A stretch of 64,000 nucleotides of DNA from Chloroflexota bacterium (GCA_002722455.1 PBMB01000002.1:62001-126000), one strand, 5' to 3'. Shown: positions 20,543 through 30,612, counted from the stretch's first letter. The notes: generated by a model not told the origin, from the letters alone. Program-made: numbers and translations.

Positions 20543-21799
20543 ATGAATTTAACTGAACGATTACTTGTTAAACCAAATAATGAAAACTATCAGCAAATAA
20601 AACAAGCTTGTCTTTTTTCAAAATCACTTTACAACGAAGCAACATATTTGTTTCGTAAAAGTTTTTTTGACGAAGAATTGTTGACATGGCGACAAGTTGA
20701 TAAGATTTTGAAATATCGTTCCAAAAATTACAACGCTTTACCTGCTGCTGCAGCACAAGCATTACTCCGTCAAATGGGTGATAATTGGAAATCTTTTTGG
20801 GAAGCCAATAAAGACTGGAAAATTAACCCACAAAAATACAAATCACGACCAAAAATCGCTTCTTATTCAAAAAATCTAAAAACATTTTTACACCCTTTCC
20901 AGTCTATGAAATGTAAAAACGGTGAGGTCATTTTTCCAAAAAAAATGAACATGAAAAATGTTAAAATTAGAAATGGTGAAAACCAAATTATTCAAGAAAA
21001 AGAAGCTCGATTAAAACAAATAAGGTTTGTCCCTCATGGGCATTGTTTTTGGATAGAAGTTATCTATGATAATGATATCAACATGAAACATGAACCCATT
21101 AAAAAGAAAGATATCAAACTTGATTCTGATAACGTGTTAGGTATTGACCTCGGCATTAATAACCTTTTAACTATGGTAACGAATATAGACGCATTACCTC
21201 CGCTTCTATATAAAGGAAAGGTTATTAAATCGATCAATCAACGCTTTAACAAGTCTAAGTCATATTACCAATCAAAAGGTAATGCGGCTATGATTGAAAG
21301 GTTATCAATTAAACGTTTTTGCCAAATAAATGACTATTTTCATAAAGCGTCAAGTTTTGTGATTAATTATTGTTTAGAAAATGATATTGGGCGTATTATT
21401 ATTGGCAAAAACAATGGTTGGAAACAAGATATCAATATTGGTAGAGTTAACAATCAAAAATTTGTATTCATTCCCTTTGAAAAACTGATTTCTCAAATTG
21501 AATACAAAGCAAAATTAGTTAACATTCAGGTTGATATCAATGAAGAGTCATACACTTCGAAATCTGATGCTTTAGCATTAGATATTTTGCCAGTGTATAG
21601 AAAAAACAGCACTGAAAAATATGAGTTTTTAGGGCGTAGAGTCAAACGTGGATTATACAAATCTTCAATTGACAAAATAATAAATGCTGATGTCAATGGG
21701 GCAATCAACATTTTAAGAAAAGTAATTGGTGATGATTTTGTGAAAAATCTAATTAATAAGGGGTTTGTCTTCAACCCCGAAACTATTTCTCCGAAATAG
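20543..21799 (+). CDS. tnpB: TnpB-family RNA-guided endonuclease/transposon protein
   Basis: VLGIDLGINNLLTMVTN (RuvC-I), IIIGKNNGWKQ, EESYTSKSDALALD, GRRVKRGLYKSSIDKIINADVNGAINILRKV (RuvC-III). Confidence 0.9.
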   Translation: MNLTERLLVKPNNENYQQIKQACLFSKSLYNEATYLFRKSFFDEELLTWRQVDKILKYRSKNYNALPAAAAQALLRQMGDNWKSFWEANKDWKINPQKYKSRPKIASYSKNLKTFLHPFQSMKCKNGEVIFPKKMNMKNVKIRNGENQIIQEKEARLKQIRFVPHGHCFWIEVIYDNDINMKHEPIKKKDIKLDSDNVLGIDLGINNLLTMVTNIDALPPLLYKGKVIKSINQRFNKSKSYYQSKGNAAMIERLSIKRFCQINDYFHKASSFVINYCLENDIGRIIIGKNNGWKQDINIGRVNNQKFVFIPFEKLISQIEYKAKLVNIQVDINEESYTSKSDALALDILPVYRKNSTEKYEFLGRRVKRGLYKSSIDKIINADVNGAINILRKVIGDDFVKNLINKGFVFNPETISPK

Positions 21800-21803
21800 T
21801 TTC
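21779..21803 (+). ncRNA. Perfect hairpin overlapping the tnpB stop; candidate omega-RNA scaffold element or terminator
   Basis: GAAACTATTTC-TCC-GAAATAGTTTC (11-bp perfect stem). Confidence 0.4.
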
Positions 21804-21973
21804 GAGATGAAAACAAGAGATTTAGTCTGTTTCTCTATTTTTCTTGTTTCAAGCACCTTCCTTCAGGTCGGTGCAGTTGACGTTGAGAATAAAAAACAAG
21901 ATTGTCCTTTTGTTTTTTTTGGTGTAAAATAAATGATACTATTTTTTTTATTATGAAGTTGAGAAAGGAAAAA

Positions 21974-22465
21974 ATGAGAAAAACAATCAATTCATTAGAC
22001 ATAGAAAGCTCTGGTTTCCAGGGATATCCTATACAAGTAGGAGTAATAAAAGAGTCTGGTGAGAAATATGAGGCATTGATTAAACCACATGAAGAATGGT
22101 TGACGGATTTAGAGTGGAACTATAATGCTCAACAAACTCATGGTTTAGAATTAGAACATGTAATCAAAGCTGGTGAAGAAATCTTAAAGGTTGCCAAAGA
22201 CCTTAATGAAATGTTAAGAAATGAAGACGTATTTGTAGATTCAGCTTATGATGTAATGTGGTTAGATTTATTATTCGAATTTGCAGAAATACAAAGAACG
22301 TTTCACATTTTTGTTTTAGAAAAGATTATGCCGAAAGATTTTATGGATCATTGGGATTTTATTTTTTATAGAGTGATGAAAGAAGGTAATTTTAAAAGGC
22401 ATAATGCGTTATGTGACGCAATAATGAACCAAAGGACATTCGAAAGAATAGCAGCCCATTTTTAA
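21974..22465 (+). CDS. DEDD-like 3'-5' exonuclease
   Basis: SLDIESSGF (D-E motif), D in VFVDSAYD, C-terminal HNALCDA; SD gagaaagg before ATG 21974. Confidence 0.7.
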   Translation: MRKTINSLDIESSGFQGYPIQVGVIKESGEKYEALIKPHEEWLTDLEWNYNAQQTHGLELEHVIKAGEEILKVAKDLNEMLRNEDVFVDSAYDVMWLDLLFEFAEIQRTFHIFVLEKIMPKDFMDHWDFIFYRVMKEGNFKRHNALCDAIMNQRTFERIAAHF

Positions 22466-22474
22466 GGAGATTAT

Positions 22475-22837
22475 ATGTTTAATATTAATTCAATTGTTTT
22501 GTATGTAGAAAACATTTCAAATACAAAAAAATATTACAAATCTGTTTTTGATAAAGAACTAAAAGATATGTCACCAACATATTCAATTTTAGAATTAGAG
22601 GGAACAAATATATCATTTAAAGAAACATCAGGATTAAAAGATTTAGGTTCTGAATCAGGAGTAACAGGTGGAGGAGCAGAAATATCTTTTTTTGTTTCAA
22701 AAGAAGTCTATGAAAAGTTACTAAAATCATTCAAAGAGAAAAAATTAAAAATAATAGGAGAATCAACAGCAATATGGGGTTCTACATTTATGATTATAGA
22801 TCCAGACGGTCATAGAATTAGATTTAATCATGCATAA
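22475..22837 (+). CDS. VOC (glyoxalase/bleomycin-resistance-like) family protein
   Basis: IVLYVENISNTKKYYKSVFDKEL...WGSTFMIIDPDGHRIRFNHA. Confidence 0.85.
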   Translation: MFNINSIVLYVENISNTKKYYKSVFDKELKDMSPTYSILELEGTNISFKETSGLKDLGSESGVTGGGAEISFFVSKEVYEKLLKSFKEKKLKIIGESTAIWGSTFMIIDPDGHRIRFNHA

Positions 22838-22867
22838 GAAAAGCAACCATTATGGTTGCTTTTTTGT
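22838..22867. terminator. Intrinsic terminator
   Basis: aaaagcaacca-tta-tggttgctttttt. Confidence 0.8.
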
Positions 22868-23632
22868 ATATAAAGGATAAGTGTCATAGTTAATAGGAAC
22901 TTTTAAATTAATCTTATTAATGTGATTTTCTGATTGATAGATCTTTTTATCTTTTTTTCTATAATAAAAGTCAAAATCAATACACACTTTACCGTTTAAA
23001 TTAGGTGTTTTTTGTATGTTGATATCAATATTACTGTCATAGGAAACGACAGAATAATTGAATTCATTGTAAAACTTATAAAGATCATTTTCTAATTTAA
23101 CGTTGGTGTAACAATTTTTGTTTTGTATTCTTTTGTAACCAAAATCTTCATATAATGAATAGGAAAATTGTTCTTTCTTGTTTTCTAGATTAGGTATTTT
23201 AACGTTCGGTGGTAAAGTAATATTAATTTTAATTTTTTCATGATTAACAATTCTATGGTTAAAAGCTTCAAACATAGTGATTGTTAATCTTGCTTCTTTT
23301 CCACGATTAAAATGAATATCTTTTATTTTTGTTAAATCCAATCCATAAATATGAGATTCTAAGCCATACTCGTCAATATACAAAAAATTTAAGGTATCTC
23401 TAAACCTATTAATTTTAACTATTTTTGCATTTTGAATATTTATTTTATTGTTTTTAAGAATATAACCAGAACCAAGGATTGAATCAAAAAGAATTAAAAG
23501 CATAAAAAAAATAATACCGATAGGTAATGAATAAAGAAATACATTAAAAATATTATCAAATTCTTCACTTAATGAAATCCAAAAATAAACAAATAAAACA
23601 CAGCCTAAAAGAACAAAATAATTAAGTTCCAT
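22850..23632 (-). CDS. Hypothetical membrane-anchored protein, tandem paralog of 23641-24408
   Basis: Two TMs; ITLPPNVKIPNLENKKEQF and two Cys (NCYTNV, KVCIDF). Confidence 0.7.
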   Translation of the reverse strand: MELNYFVLLGCVLFVYFWISLSEEFDNIFNVFLYSLPIGIIFFMLLILFDSILGSGYILKNNKINIQNAKIVKINRFRDTLNFLYIDEYGLESHIYGLDLTKIKDIHFNRGKEARLTITMFEAFNHRIVNHEKIKINITLPPNVKIPNLENKKEQFSYSLYEDFGYKRIQNKNCYTNVKLENDLYKFYNEFNYSVVSYDSNIDINIQKTPNLNGKVCIDFDFYYRKKDKKIYQSENHINKINLKVPINYDTYPLYTKKQP

Positions 23633-23640
23633 AAAATATA

Positions 23641-24408
23641 TTATCCTTCTTCTCTTATGTATAAATTAGAATCATCGAAATCTGCAGGTATTATTAATAT
23701 TTGTTCGTTGTTTAAATGATCTTTGTCATATATAAAACCTTTTTCATTCTGATAAATATTAATCTTCAAACAAACCTTATCTTTTGAATTAGAATCACGT
23801 TGAATATCAATACTTGGGTTTAATTTGTATTCAAATTTAACATTATTTGATTTATCTGAAAAAACATAAGTGCCATTATGAAGTTCTACATCACTATAGC
23901 AATTATAAGTATTTACATGTTTAAAATTAAAGTCATTATTCTTATCAAAGTTAAATTGTTCTTTTTTATTCTTCAGGTCAGGTATTTTAACATTTTTTGG
24001 TAAAGTAATGTGTATTTCACTGTCTTCAACATCTACGTAATCGATAGGACTTAAAAAATTATAAAGTTCAAATGAAACTTCTGCTTTATTTCCTTTTTTA
24101 ATTTCAAAATTATCATAATCATTAAAATTTATTAATGATATAGTGTTTTTTAATCCATATTCGTCAATATAATCGAAAATTATATTGTCTTTATGTCTTT
24201 TAATAGAAAGAAGCTCTGCGTTTTCTATTTTATTCAATTGTGGTTTGGTTATATAGCCTAAATGAAAATAAAAATCAATAAAAAAAACAAATATAGTTAA
24301 AATAATAGAAATTAAAAATTGATCGATGCTTATCCATTTGAAAACTTTACCAATAAAGTATAAAAATCCAAAAAAGATTATAAATAAAGTAAAATAACTA
24401 GTCTCCAT
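23641..24408 (-). CDS. Hypothetical membrane-anchored protein, tandem paralog of 22850-23632
   Basis: Two TMs; ITLPKNVKIPDLKNKKEQF and two Cys (NCYSDV, KVCLKI). Confidence 0.7.
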   Translation of the reverse strand: METSYFTLFIIFFGFLYFIGKVFKWISIDQFLISIILTIFVFFIDFYFHLGYITKPQLNKIENAELLSIKRHKDNIIFDYIDEYGLKNTISLINFNDYDNFEIKKGNKAEVSFELYNFLSPIDYVDVEDSEIHITLPKNVKIPDLKNKKEQFNFDKNNDFNFKHVNTYNCYSDVELHNGTYVFSDKSNNVKFEYKLNPSIDIQRDSNSKDKVCLKINIYQNEKGFIYDKDHLNNEQILIIPADFDDSNLYIREEG

Positions 24409-24527
24409 TCCTTCTCCTGATAAATTTTTATTAAGATAATAGAATGGGTAAAAAAAGTCAACATGTTTTTTAAAACCAAAAACAAACCTCCGAGTAGAGA
24501 TTGATTTTGATTAAAACAACGATATAA

Positions 24528-24557
24528 AAAAAAGATCTCAGAAGAGATCTTTTTAAT
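24528..24557 (-). terminator. Intrinsic terminator of asnB
   Basis: aaaaaagatctc-aga-agagatcttttta. Confidence 0.75.
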
Positions 24558-24571
24558 TTTTGTATTTATTT

Positions 24572-26239
24572 CTATTTTGCGTTGGTGTCGTTATGCACTT
24601 TTGCAGCACGACCAGACGGATCTGCATTATTTAAGAATGATTCGTCCCAAGCTAATGCTTCAACAGTAGAACATGCTACTGATTTGCCATGTGGGACACA
24701 TTTAATAGAAGCTTCAGAAGGAAAATGTTCTTCAAAAATCATACGATAAAAGTAAGCTTCTTTTGTGTCGGGAGTATTAACAGGGAATTTATACTTAGCT
24801 GCTGACATCATTTCGTCTGTAACCATTTCTTCAACATGTTCTTTTAAAGAATCAATCCAGTTATATCCAACACCGTCAGAGAATTGTTCTTTTTGTCGCC
24901 AAAGGATTTCTTCTGGTAAATACCCTTGAAATGCTTCACGTAAAATGTTTTTCTCTATGCGTCCTTCTTTACATTCTTTTGCTTCTGGATTTGTTCTCAT
25001 TGCAATATCAACGAATTCTTTATCTAAAAAAGGAACTCTTGCCTCAATTCCCCAAGCTGCCATAGATTTATTGGCACGTAAACAATCAAACATATGAAGT
25101 TTAGAAATCTTACGACATAATTCTTCGTGAAACTCTTTTGCATTAGGAGCTTTATGGAAATATAAATAACCACCGAATAATTCATCTGCACCTTCTCCAC
25201 TTAGAACCATTTTGATTCCCATAGCTTTAATTTTACGAGACATTAAATACATAGGAGTAGAAGCACGAACAGTAGTAACATCATAAGTTTCTAAATGATA
25301 AATAACCTCACGAATAGCGTCAATACCTTGTTGAACCGTAAAATGAATAGGGTGATGTATGGTTCCAATTTGATCAGCTACTTTTTGTGCTGCTTCTAAA
25401 TCTGGTGAGCCTTCTAGACCGACTGAAAATGAGTGAAGTTGCGGCCACCAAGCTTTATCAGTATCACCACTTTCAACTCGCTTAGAAGCAAATTTTTGTG
25501 TAATAGCAGAAATAATAGAAGAATCTAGACCACCAGATAGTAATACGCCATATGGAACGTCACACATTAATTGTCTATGAACAGCGTCTTCTAAACCTTT
25601 TTGTATAGACTCAGCCGAGGCTTCATTATTTTTAACACTTTCATAAGATTCCCAATCACGAGAATAATATTTAACAGGTTTTTTGTCATCACTCCACATA
25701 TAGTGACCTGCTGGGAATTCTTCAATGTGACTACAAACGTCAACTAGTGCTTTCATTTCAGAAGCAACATAGAAGTTACCGTCTTTATCATGCCCTGTAT
25801 AAAGTGGAATAATACCAATATGATCACGACCAATTAGATATGCGTCTTTTTCTTCGTCATATAGACAAAAAGCAAAAATACCATTTAAATCATCTAAAAA
25901 ATGAATACCTTTTTCTTTATATAGTGCAAGAATGATTTCACAATCTGAATCTGTTTGGAAAACAAAATCACTATTTAATTCTTCACGAAGTTCTTTATGG
26001 TTATAGATTTCTCCATTAACTGCTAAGACATGAGTTTTCTCTGGGTTGTATAACGGTTGAGCACCACTATCTACACCTACAATAGCTAAACGTTCGTGAA
26101 CAAGAATAGCTTTTTTAGAAGCATAAACCCCAGACCAATCAGGTCCTCTATGACGTAGTTTTTTAGACATTTCAATTGCCTGAGATCGAAGTTGTTGTGG
26201 ATTTGTTTTAATATCTAACACACCAAGAATTGAGCACAT
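24572..26239 (-). CDS. asnB: Asparagine synthetase B (glutamine-hydrolysing)
   Basis: MCSILGVLDIK...LRHRGPDWSGVY; VPYGVLLSGGLDSSIISAI; EGADELFGGYLYF; 555 aa. Confidence 0.97.
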   Translation of the reverse strand: MCSILGVLDIKTNPQQLRSQAIEMSKKLRHRGPDWSGVYASKKAILVHERLAIVGVDSGAQPLYNPEKTHVLAVNGEIYNHKELREELNSDFVFQTDSDCEIILALYKEKGIHFLDDLNGIFAFCLYDEEKDAYLIGRDHIGIIPLYTGHDKDGNFYVASEMKALVDVCSHIEEFPAGHYMWSDDKKPVKYYSRDWESYESVKNNEASAESIQKGLEDAVHRQLMCDVPYGVLLSGGLDSSIISAITQKFASKRVESGDTDKAWWPQLHSFSVGLEGSPDLEAAQKVADQIGTIHHPIHFTVQQGIDAIREVIYHLETYDVTTVRASTPMYLMSRKIKAMGIKMVLSGEGADELFGGYLYFHKAPNAKEFHEELCRKISKLHMFDCLRANKSMAAWGIEARVPFLDKEFVDIAMRTNPEAKECKEGRIEKNILREAFQGYLPEEILWRQKEQFSDGVGYNWIDSLKEHVEEMVTDEMMSAAKYKFPVNTPDTKEAYFYRMIFEEHFPSEASIKCVPHGKSVACSTVEALAWDESFLNNADPSGRAAKVHNDTNAK

Positions 26240-26751
26240 ATTGATTTTCCTTTTTGTTTTAATTATTTACCTTGATTTAAATATTATCAAAGAAAAATAC
26301 ACCATGCAATAGATTTTTATATAAAAACCAAAGAAAACCAACATAAGATGAATAACATTTAACAAAAAGCAAAAAATAATAAATAAAAAACATAAAAACA
26401 ACAAATAATGATATTTTTATTTAATATCATTTAACTGTATCATAATTTTTGAATGGTTTATTTTTATATATAACATGTAAATGCGCCTTACCTTCTCAGT
26501 TCGTTTCAAGCGAAACTTAAGTTCTGAATAAGAGATTTGGGTTTCTTGTGGACTATTCGCTAAAATAAAATAGATATCTGATTGTTTCTTTTAAATCAAT
26601 GATTTTTATGACTTTTGTTCTGAAAATTTATAAAAAAAGAACAAAAATGAAATGAATTTATATTTTATTAGCTCAATATATCTATGAATAAAAAATACAA
26701 AAAAATGAAATATTTTTTTAAGTATAAAAAAACATTTAGAGAGGTTTATAT

Positions 26752-28575
26752 ATGTGTGGAATTGTAGCAGGAATATCGGAAAAAAATATCACTCCAATAT
26801 TACTTGAAGGTTTGAAAAAACTAGAATACAGAGGTTATGACTCTTCTGGTATTTCTTTATTGTTTGATAATGAATTTTCTTTATTGAAAGAAACAGGGAA
26901 AGTAAAAAATCTAGAATTATCAATATCAAAAGAATGTTCTTTTTTTGGAAAGTTAGGGTTAGCTCATACTCGTTGGTCTACGCATGGAAAAGTATCTAAG
27001 GAAAATGCTCATCCTCATAATTCAAAAAATTTTTCAATTGTTCACAATGGAATAATTGAGAATTATTTAGGATTGAAAGGAGATTTAATAAAAAAAGGTT
27101 ATGATTTTAAATCAGAAACAGATTCAGAAGTCATTTTATATATACTAGAAGAAAGTTATAAAAGCTCAGGATCTGTATTTAAGGCAATTCAAGACGTTAT
27201 TCAAAAAACCAAAGGTTCTTATGCTTTGGGTATAATTCATAGAAAAAATGAAGAAGTCGTTTGGTCTGTAAAAAAGGACTCACCCTTAGTAATAGGTAAA
27301 ACAAAGGATATGTCTTTAATGGCTTCTGATAAAAATGCAATTGATTCCTGTACAGAAGAAATTTATTATCTAGGAGATAATGAGATTGCAAAATTGGAAA
27401 AAAAAGGAGTAACTTTTTTTACGTCTGACGGAAAGATTCTTTATAAGGAAGGAATAAAAATAGATAAAAACCAAGAAATAGTAGGAAAAGGTGGTTTTGA
27501 ATATTTTATGGAAAAAGAAATATACGAACAACCAGAAGTAATAAAGAACACATTAAAAAACAGAATTAAAAAAGAATCTATTTATTTGGACGAACTGAAT
27601 AGATATAAAAGAGAATTAAAAAAAATAGAAAATGTTGAAATAATATCTTGTGGAACGTCAAACCATGCCGCTTTAATATCGAAGTATTGGTTTGAAAATA
27701 TTTTGAATATTCCTTGTGAGGTGATTATTGCTTCTGAATATAGATATAAAACATTATTAACTAGAAAAAATACATTATTCATTACACTGTCTCAATCAGG
27801 AGAAACGGCAGATACACTGTCGGCACTAAAACTAATAAATGAAAAGAATAAACATTTACTTTCAATTAGCGTATGTAATGTTGAAGGTTCGAGTATACCA
27901 AGAGAGTCAGATTTAACATTATTAACAAATGCAGGTAAAGAAATAGGTGTAGCCTCGACAAAAGCTTTTACAAGTCAATTAGCTGTAATGCTGATGTTAA
28001 TTTATTCTATTGGCAGAGAAAAAAGAAGTTTAGATAAAGAAATGAATAGTTATATAATAAAATCTTTGAAAAAACTCCCTATAAAAATGGAAGAATTCCT
28101 AAATGCTTCAACTTCATTAGATAGTTTCATTAAAACTTTAGAAAACACAACAAGTGCTTTATATATAGGGAGAAGTGAGTATGGGGCATTGGCAATGGAG
28201 GGAGCTTTAAAGTTAAAAGAGATTTCTTATATACATTCAGAGTCTTTTTATGCAGGTGAATTAAAGCACGGCTCTTTGGCATTAATTGATGAAAATACCC
28301 CTGTAATAGCAATTGCACCATTTAACGAGCTATTTGATAAAATATATTCAAACATAGAAGAAATACTGGCAAGAAATGGTAAAGTGCTAATGTTATCAGA
28401 TAAACATATAATATCAGAAAATCTAATTTCAATAAAAATGCCAGAATGTCCTGAGATATTAAAGCCTATTTGTTATTCAATTCCGTTGCAATACTTAGCA
28501 TTTAAAACAGCAAAATTAAAAGGAACAGATATAGATAAGCCAAGAAATCTGGCAAAATCAGTAACAGTCGAATAA
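26752..28575 (+). CDS. glmS: Glutamine--fructose-6-phosphate aminotransferase (isomerizing)
   Basis: MCGIVAGISEKN...LEYRGYDSSGIS; SQSGETADTLSAL; ends KPRNLAKSVTVE; 607 aa. Confidence 0.95.
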   Translation: MCGIVAGISEKNITPILLEGLKKLEYRGYDSSGISLLFDNEFSLLKETGKVKNLELSISKECSFFGKLGLAHTRWSTHGKVSKENAHPHNSKNFSIVHNGIIENYLGLKGDLIKKGYDFKSETDSEVILYILEESYKSSGSVFKAIQDVIQKTKGSYALGIIHRKNEEVVWSVKKDSPLVIGKTKDMSLMASDKNAIDSCTEEIYYLGDNEIAKLEKKGVTFFTSDGKILYKEGIKIDKNQEIVGKGGFEYFMEKEIYEQPEVIKNTLKNRIKKESIYLDELNRYKRELKKIENVEIISCGTSNHAALISKYWFENILNIPCEVIIASEYRYKTLLTRKNTLFITLSQSGETADTLSALKLINEKNKHLLSISVCNVEGSSIPRESDLTLLTNAGKEIGVASTKAFTSQLAVMLMLIYSIGREKRSLDKEMNSYIIKSLKKLPIKMEEFLNASTSLDSFIKTLENTTSALYIGRSEYGALAMEGALKLKEISYIHSESFYAGELKHGSLALIDENTPVIAIAPFNELFDKIYSNIEEILARNGKVLMLSDKHIISENLISIKMPECPEILKPICYSIPLQYLAFKTAKLKGTDIDKPRNLAKSVTVE

Positions 28576-28641
28576 GAAAAAAAACGGCTAAGTGGAGTAT
28601 GTGGTGAAAAATTTATGTATTCCGATTAATTAAGTGAATTA

Positions 28642-28666
28642 AGCCCGTATGTAAGGGCTTTTTTAC
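28642..28666 (+). terminator. Intrinsic terminator
   Basis: aagccc-gtatgta-agggctttttt. Confidence 0.6.
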
Positions 28667-28857
28667 ATACATGCTTTTGAAAATGTATAAGTAATGTATT
28701 TATATTTAAAAAATCTTTGTATTTTGATGCGTATTTTAGCGAAAAAAGCACATGTTATAAACAAAAAACACTATATACATTCAAAGAAAAGACAATAAAA
28801 AAATCCCATTTTGGGACTTTTAAAATGAATATAAATATTAAAATATATTGTATATAA

Positions 28858-29115
28858 TCATTGATAGTTTTTTCTTTTTTCAACTTCCTTTTGATGTTTT
28901 ACATATTCTTCACTTAAATACTCTCTATAATTTTGAACACCAAAGTATCTCATTTTGCCTTTATTTTTATTCATTGCTTGAATACTTTTGGCAATAAGGA
29001 TTTCATTCTTATTATAAACACGAACAATTCTTTTATTTGTGTTTTTATCTTCATCATAAAAATGTTCGTCATTATCAAAAAGATCTTTAAATTCTGTTGG
29101 TAATATTAATTTCAA
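28858..29115 (-). CDS. Hypothetical protein
   Basis: 85-aa ORF with SD-like aaggagat before start. Confidence 0.6.
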   Translation of the reverse strand: MKLILPTEFKDLFDNDEHFYDEDKNTNKRIVRVYNKNEILIAKSIQAMNKNKGKMRYFGVQNYREYLSEEYVKHQKEVEKRKNYQ

Positions 29116-29260
29116 ATTATCTCCTTATATTTTTCTGAGCAATTAGAAAAATGTATTTGATATTACTGTACAATAAAAACATTTATTTTGCAATAAAAAA
29201 ACTTGAAGTATTTTTGCTTTTTAATTATAGTAATTGATATAAAAATTAGTGGAGAAAATA

Positions 29261-29926
29261 ATGATTGCAAATGAAGTTATATTAAGCGAGATAAATGCAA
29301 AATTTGGACAAATGAATAGAGAGGTTGTGCTAGAAGAAGTTTTTAATTTCAAAAATGTTGAAACCAATGGAGTTGTTTTAAACGGTAAAATTAATTTCAA
29401 AGTATTTAATAATAGTAGTCAAAGAATCTACTCTTATGATAACGGAACAGAAATTATTTTATTACTAGATTCATATAGCCCTGTTATTCCTTCTCATTTA
29501 TTTGACTCTCACTTATCCATTTATGATGAAGAAAACGGTGGGTTTGCAATAAGTTTCTTTTTGAAAGAAGGTGTAAATTTTCCCTCTGAAACAGGAATTA
29601 TCGAAGACAATTTAAGACAAGAAATGGTAGGCGGAATGGTGGCTTTATTTGAAAAACACGGAATGGAGCTATCAGAAGAAATGGAGTGTATGTCAGCAAT
29701 TTTCACAGAAGACAGAGAGTTTACTACTTATTTGGAATTTGAATCAGAAGTGAAGTCTATTATTAAAGAATTAGGAATGGGCTACTTAACAAGTTTTGAA
29801 AAAGAATCTTTTGAAGAACTAGAATATGAAACAAAAGAAAACTTCTTAGAAACTATAAATCAATATTCAGTTAAAGAATTAAATCTTTTTTTAAATTCTG
29901 AATTTTACGACGAAGAAGAAGAATAA
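29261..29926 (+). CDS. Hypothetical acidic protein
   Basis: SD ggagaaa before ATG 29261; terminator downstream. Confidence 0.7.
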   Translation: MIANEVILSEINAKFGQMNREVVLEEVFNFKNVETNGVVLNGKINFKVFNNSSQRIYSYDNGTEIILLLDSYSPVIPSHLFDSHLSIYDEENGGFAISFFLKEGVNFPSETGIIEDNLRQEMVGGMVALFEKHGMELSEEMECMSAIFTEDREFTTYLEFESEVKSIIKELGMGYLTSFEKESFEELEYETKENFLETINQYSVKELNLFLNSEFYDEEEE

Positions 29927-29949
29927 TATAGTTAAAAATGATTATTAAG

Positions 29950-29977
29950 AGCGAGGCTTGTAGCCTCGTTTTTTTAT
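29950..29977 (+). terminator. Intrinsic terminator
   Basis: gcgaggct-tgt-agcctcgttttttt. Confidence 0.8.
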
Positions 29978-30093
29978 GCTTGAAAATCTCATAATCAACA
30001 ATTATATAAATCAACTATAATCTAATAAAAAAAAACAATTGTTTTTATGCTTTGCTTTTGATATAATAACAAAATAATAATAGGAGTTTTAAA

Positions 30094-30612
30094 ATGATAA
30101 TAAAGTTGTCTTATGATAAATTAAAAGAAATTTTAAACAATGAAAGAGTAGATTTGTATTTAAAAGAAGATAGATGTAAATTATACGAAATATTTAAATT
30201 TAAAAATCTTTTTTGTAAAAAAGGAGCTGTTAGTGATAGAAAATATAGTAAAGTAAAGTTTGCTCCTGAATCAAAGAATACTGACAATGATTGGCGAGTA
30301 TTAAAAGATCCACAGAAAAAGAGTGATTCTCCCTATAATTCATTTTTCAAAAATGGTAGAGTTTTAAATATAGATTCAATTTATTTCTTTGAAAGAAACA
30401 AATCAAAATTAGCAGTTTTAAAAGATTATGACTTAACAGAATTTGGTATTGAGTGTGATATAGATTACCTAGAAGAAATTAAAAAAAATGAAACTGATTT
30501 TAAACGGTTTGACGAATATTTTAAAAAATATATAGGAGATATAAAAGAGTTAGATTTGGAAGAAGAAATTAAAAATGCAATAGAGTTAAAAGAACTCGAC
30601 GAAGGAATATAA
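30094..30612 (+). CDS. Hypothetical protein
   Basis: SD aataggag before ATG; terminator downstream. Confidence 0.65.
   Translation: MIIKLSYDKLKEILNNERVDLYLKEDRCKLYEIFKFKNLFCKKGAVSDRKYSKVKFAPESKNTDNDWRVLKDPQKKSDSPYNSFFKNGRVLNIDSIYFFERNKSKLAVLKDYDLTEFGIECDIDYLEEIKKNETDFKRFDEYFKKYIGDIKELDLEEEIKNAIELKELDEGI

Larger units (their letters stand above)
20444..21874 (+). mobile_element. IS200/IS605-superfamily tnpB-only element (approximate ends)
   Basis: tnpB bracketed by hairpins sharing TCCTTCAGRTC: ccctgTCCTTCAGATCaggg (20444-20463) and gcaccTTCCTTCAGGTCggtgc (21853-21874); no tnpA. Confidence 0.65.

Noticed and set aside
28576-28857. Tn7-like insertion downstream of glmS
   Set aside because: No tnsABCD-like ORFs follow; only the attachment-type glmS end is present
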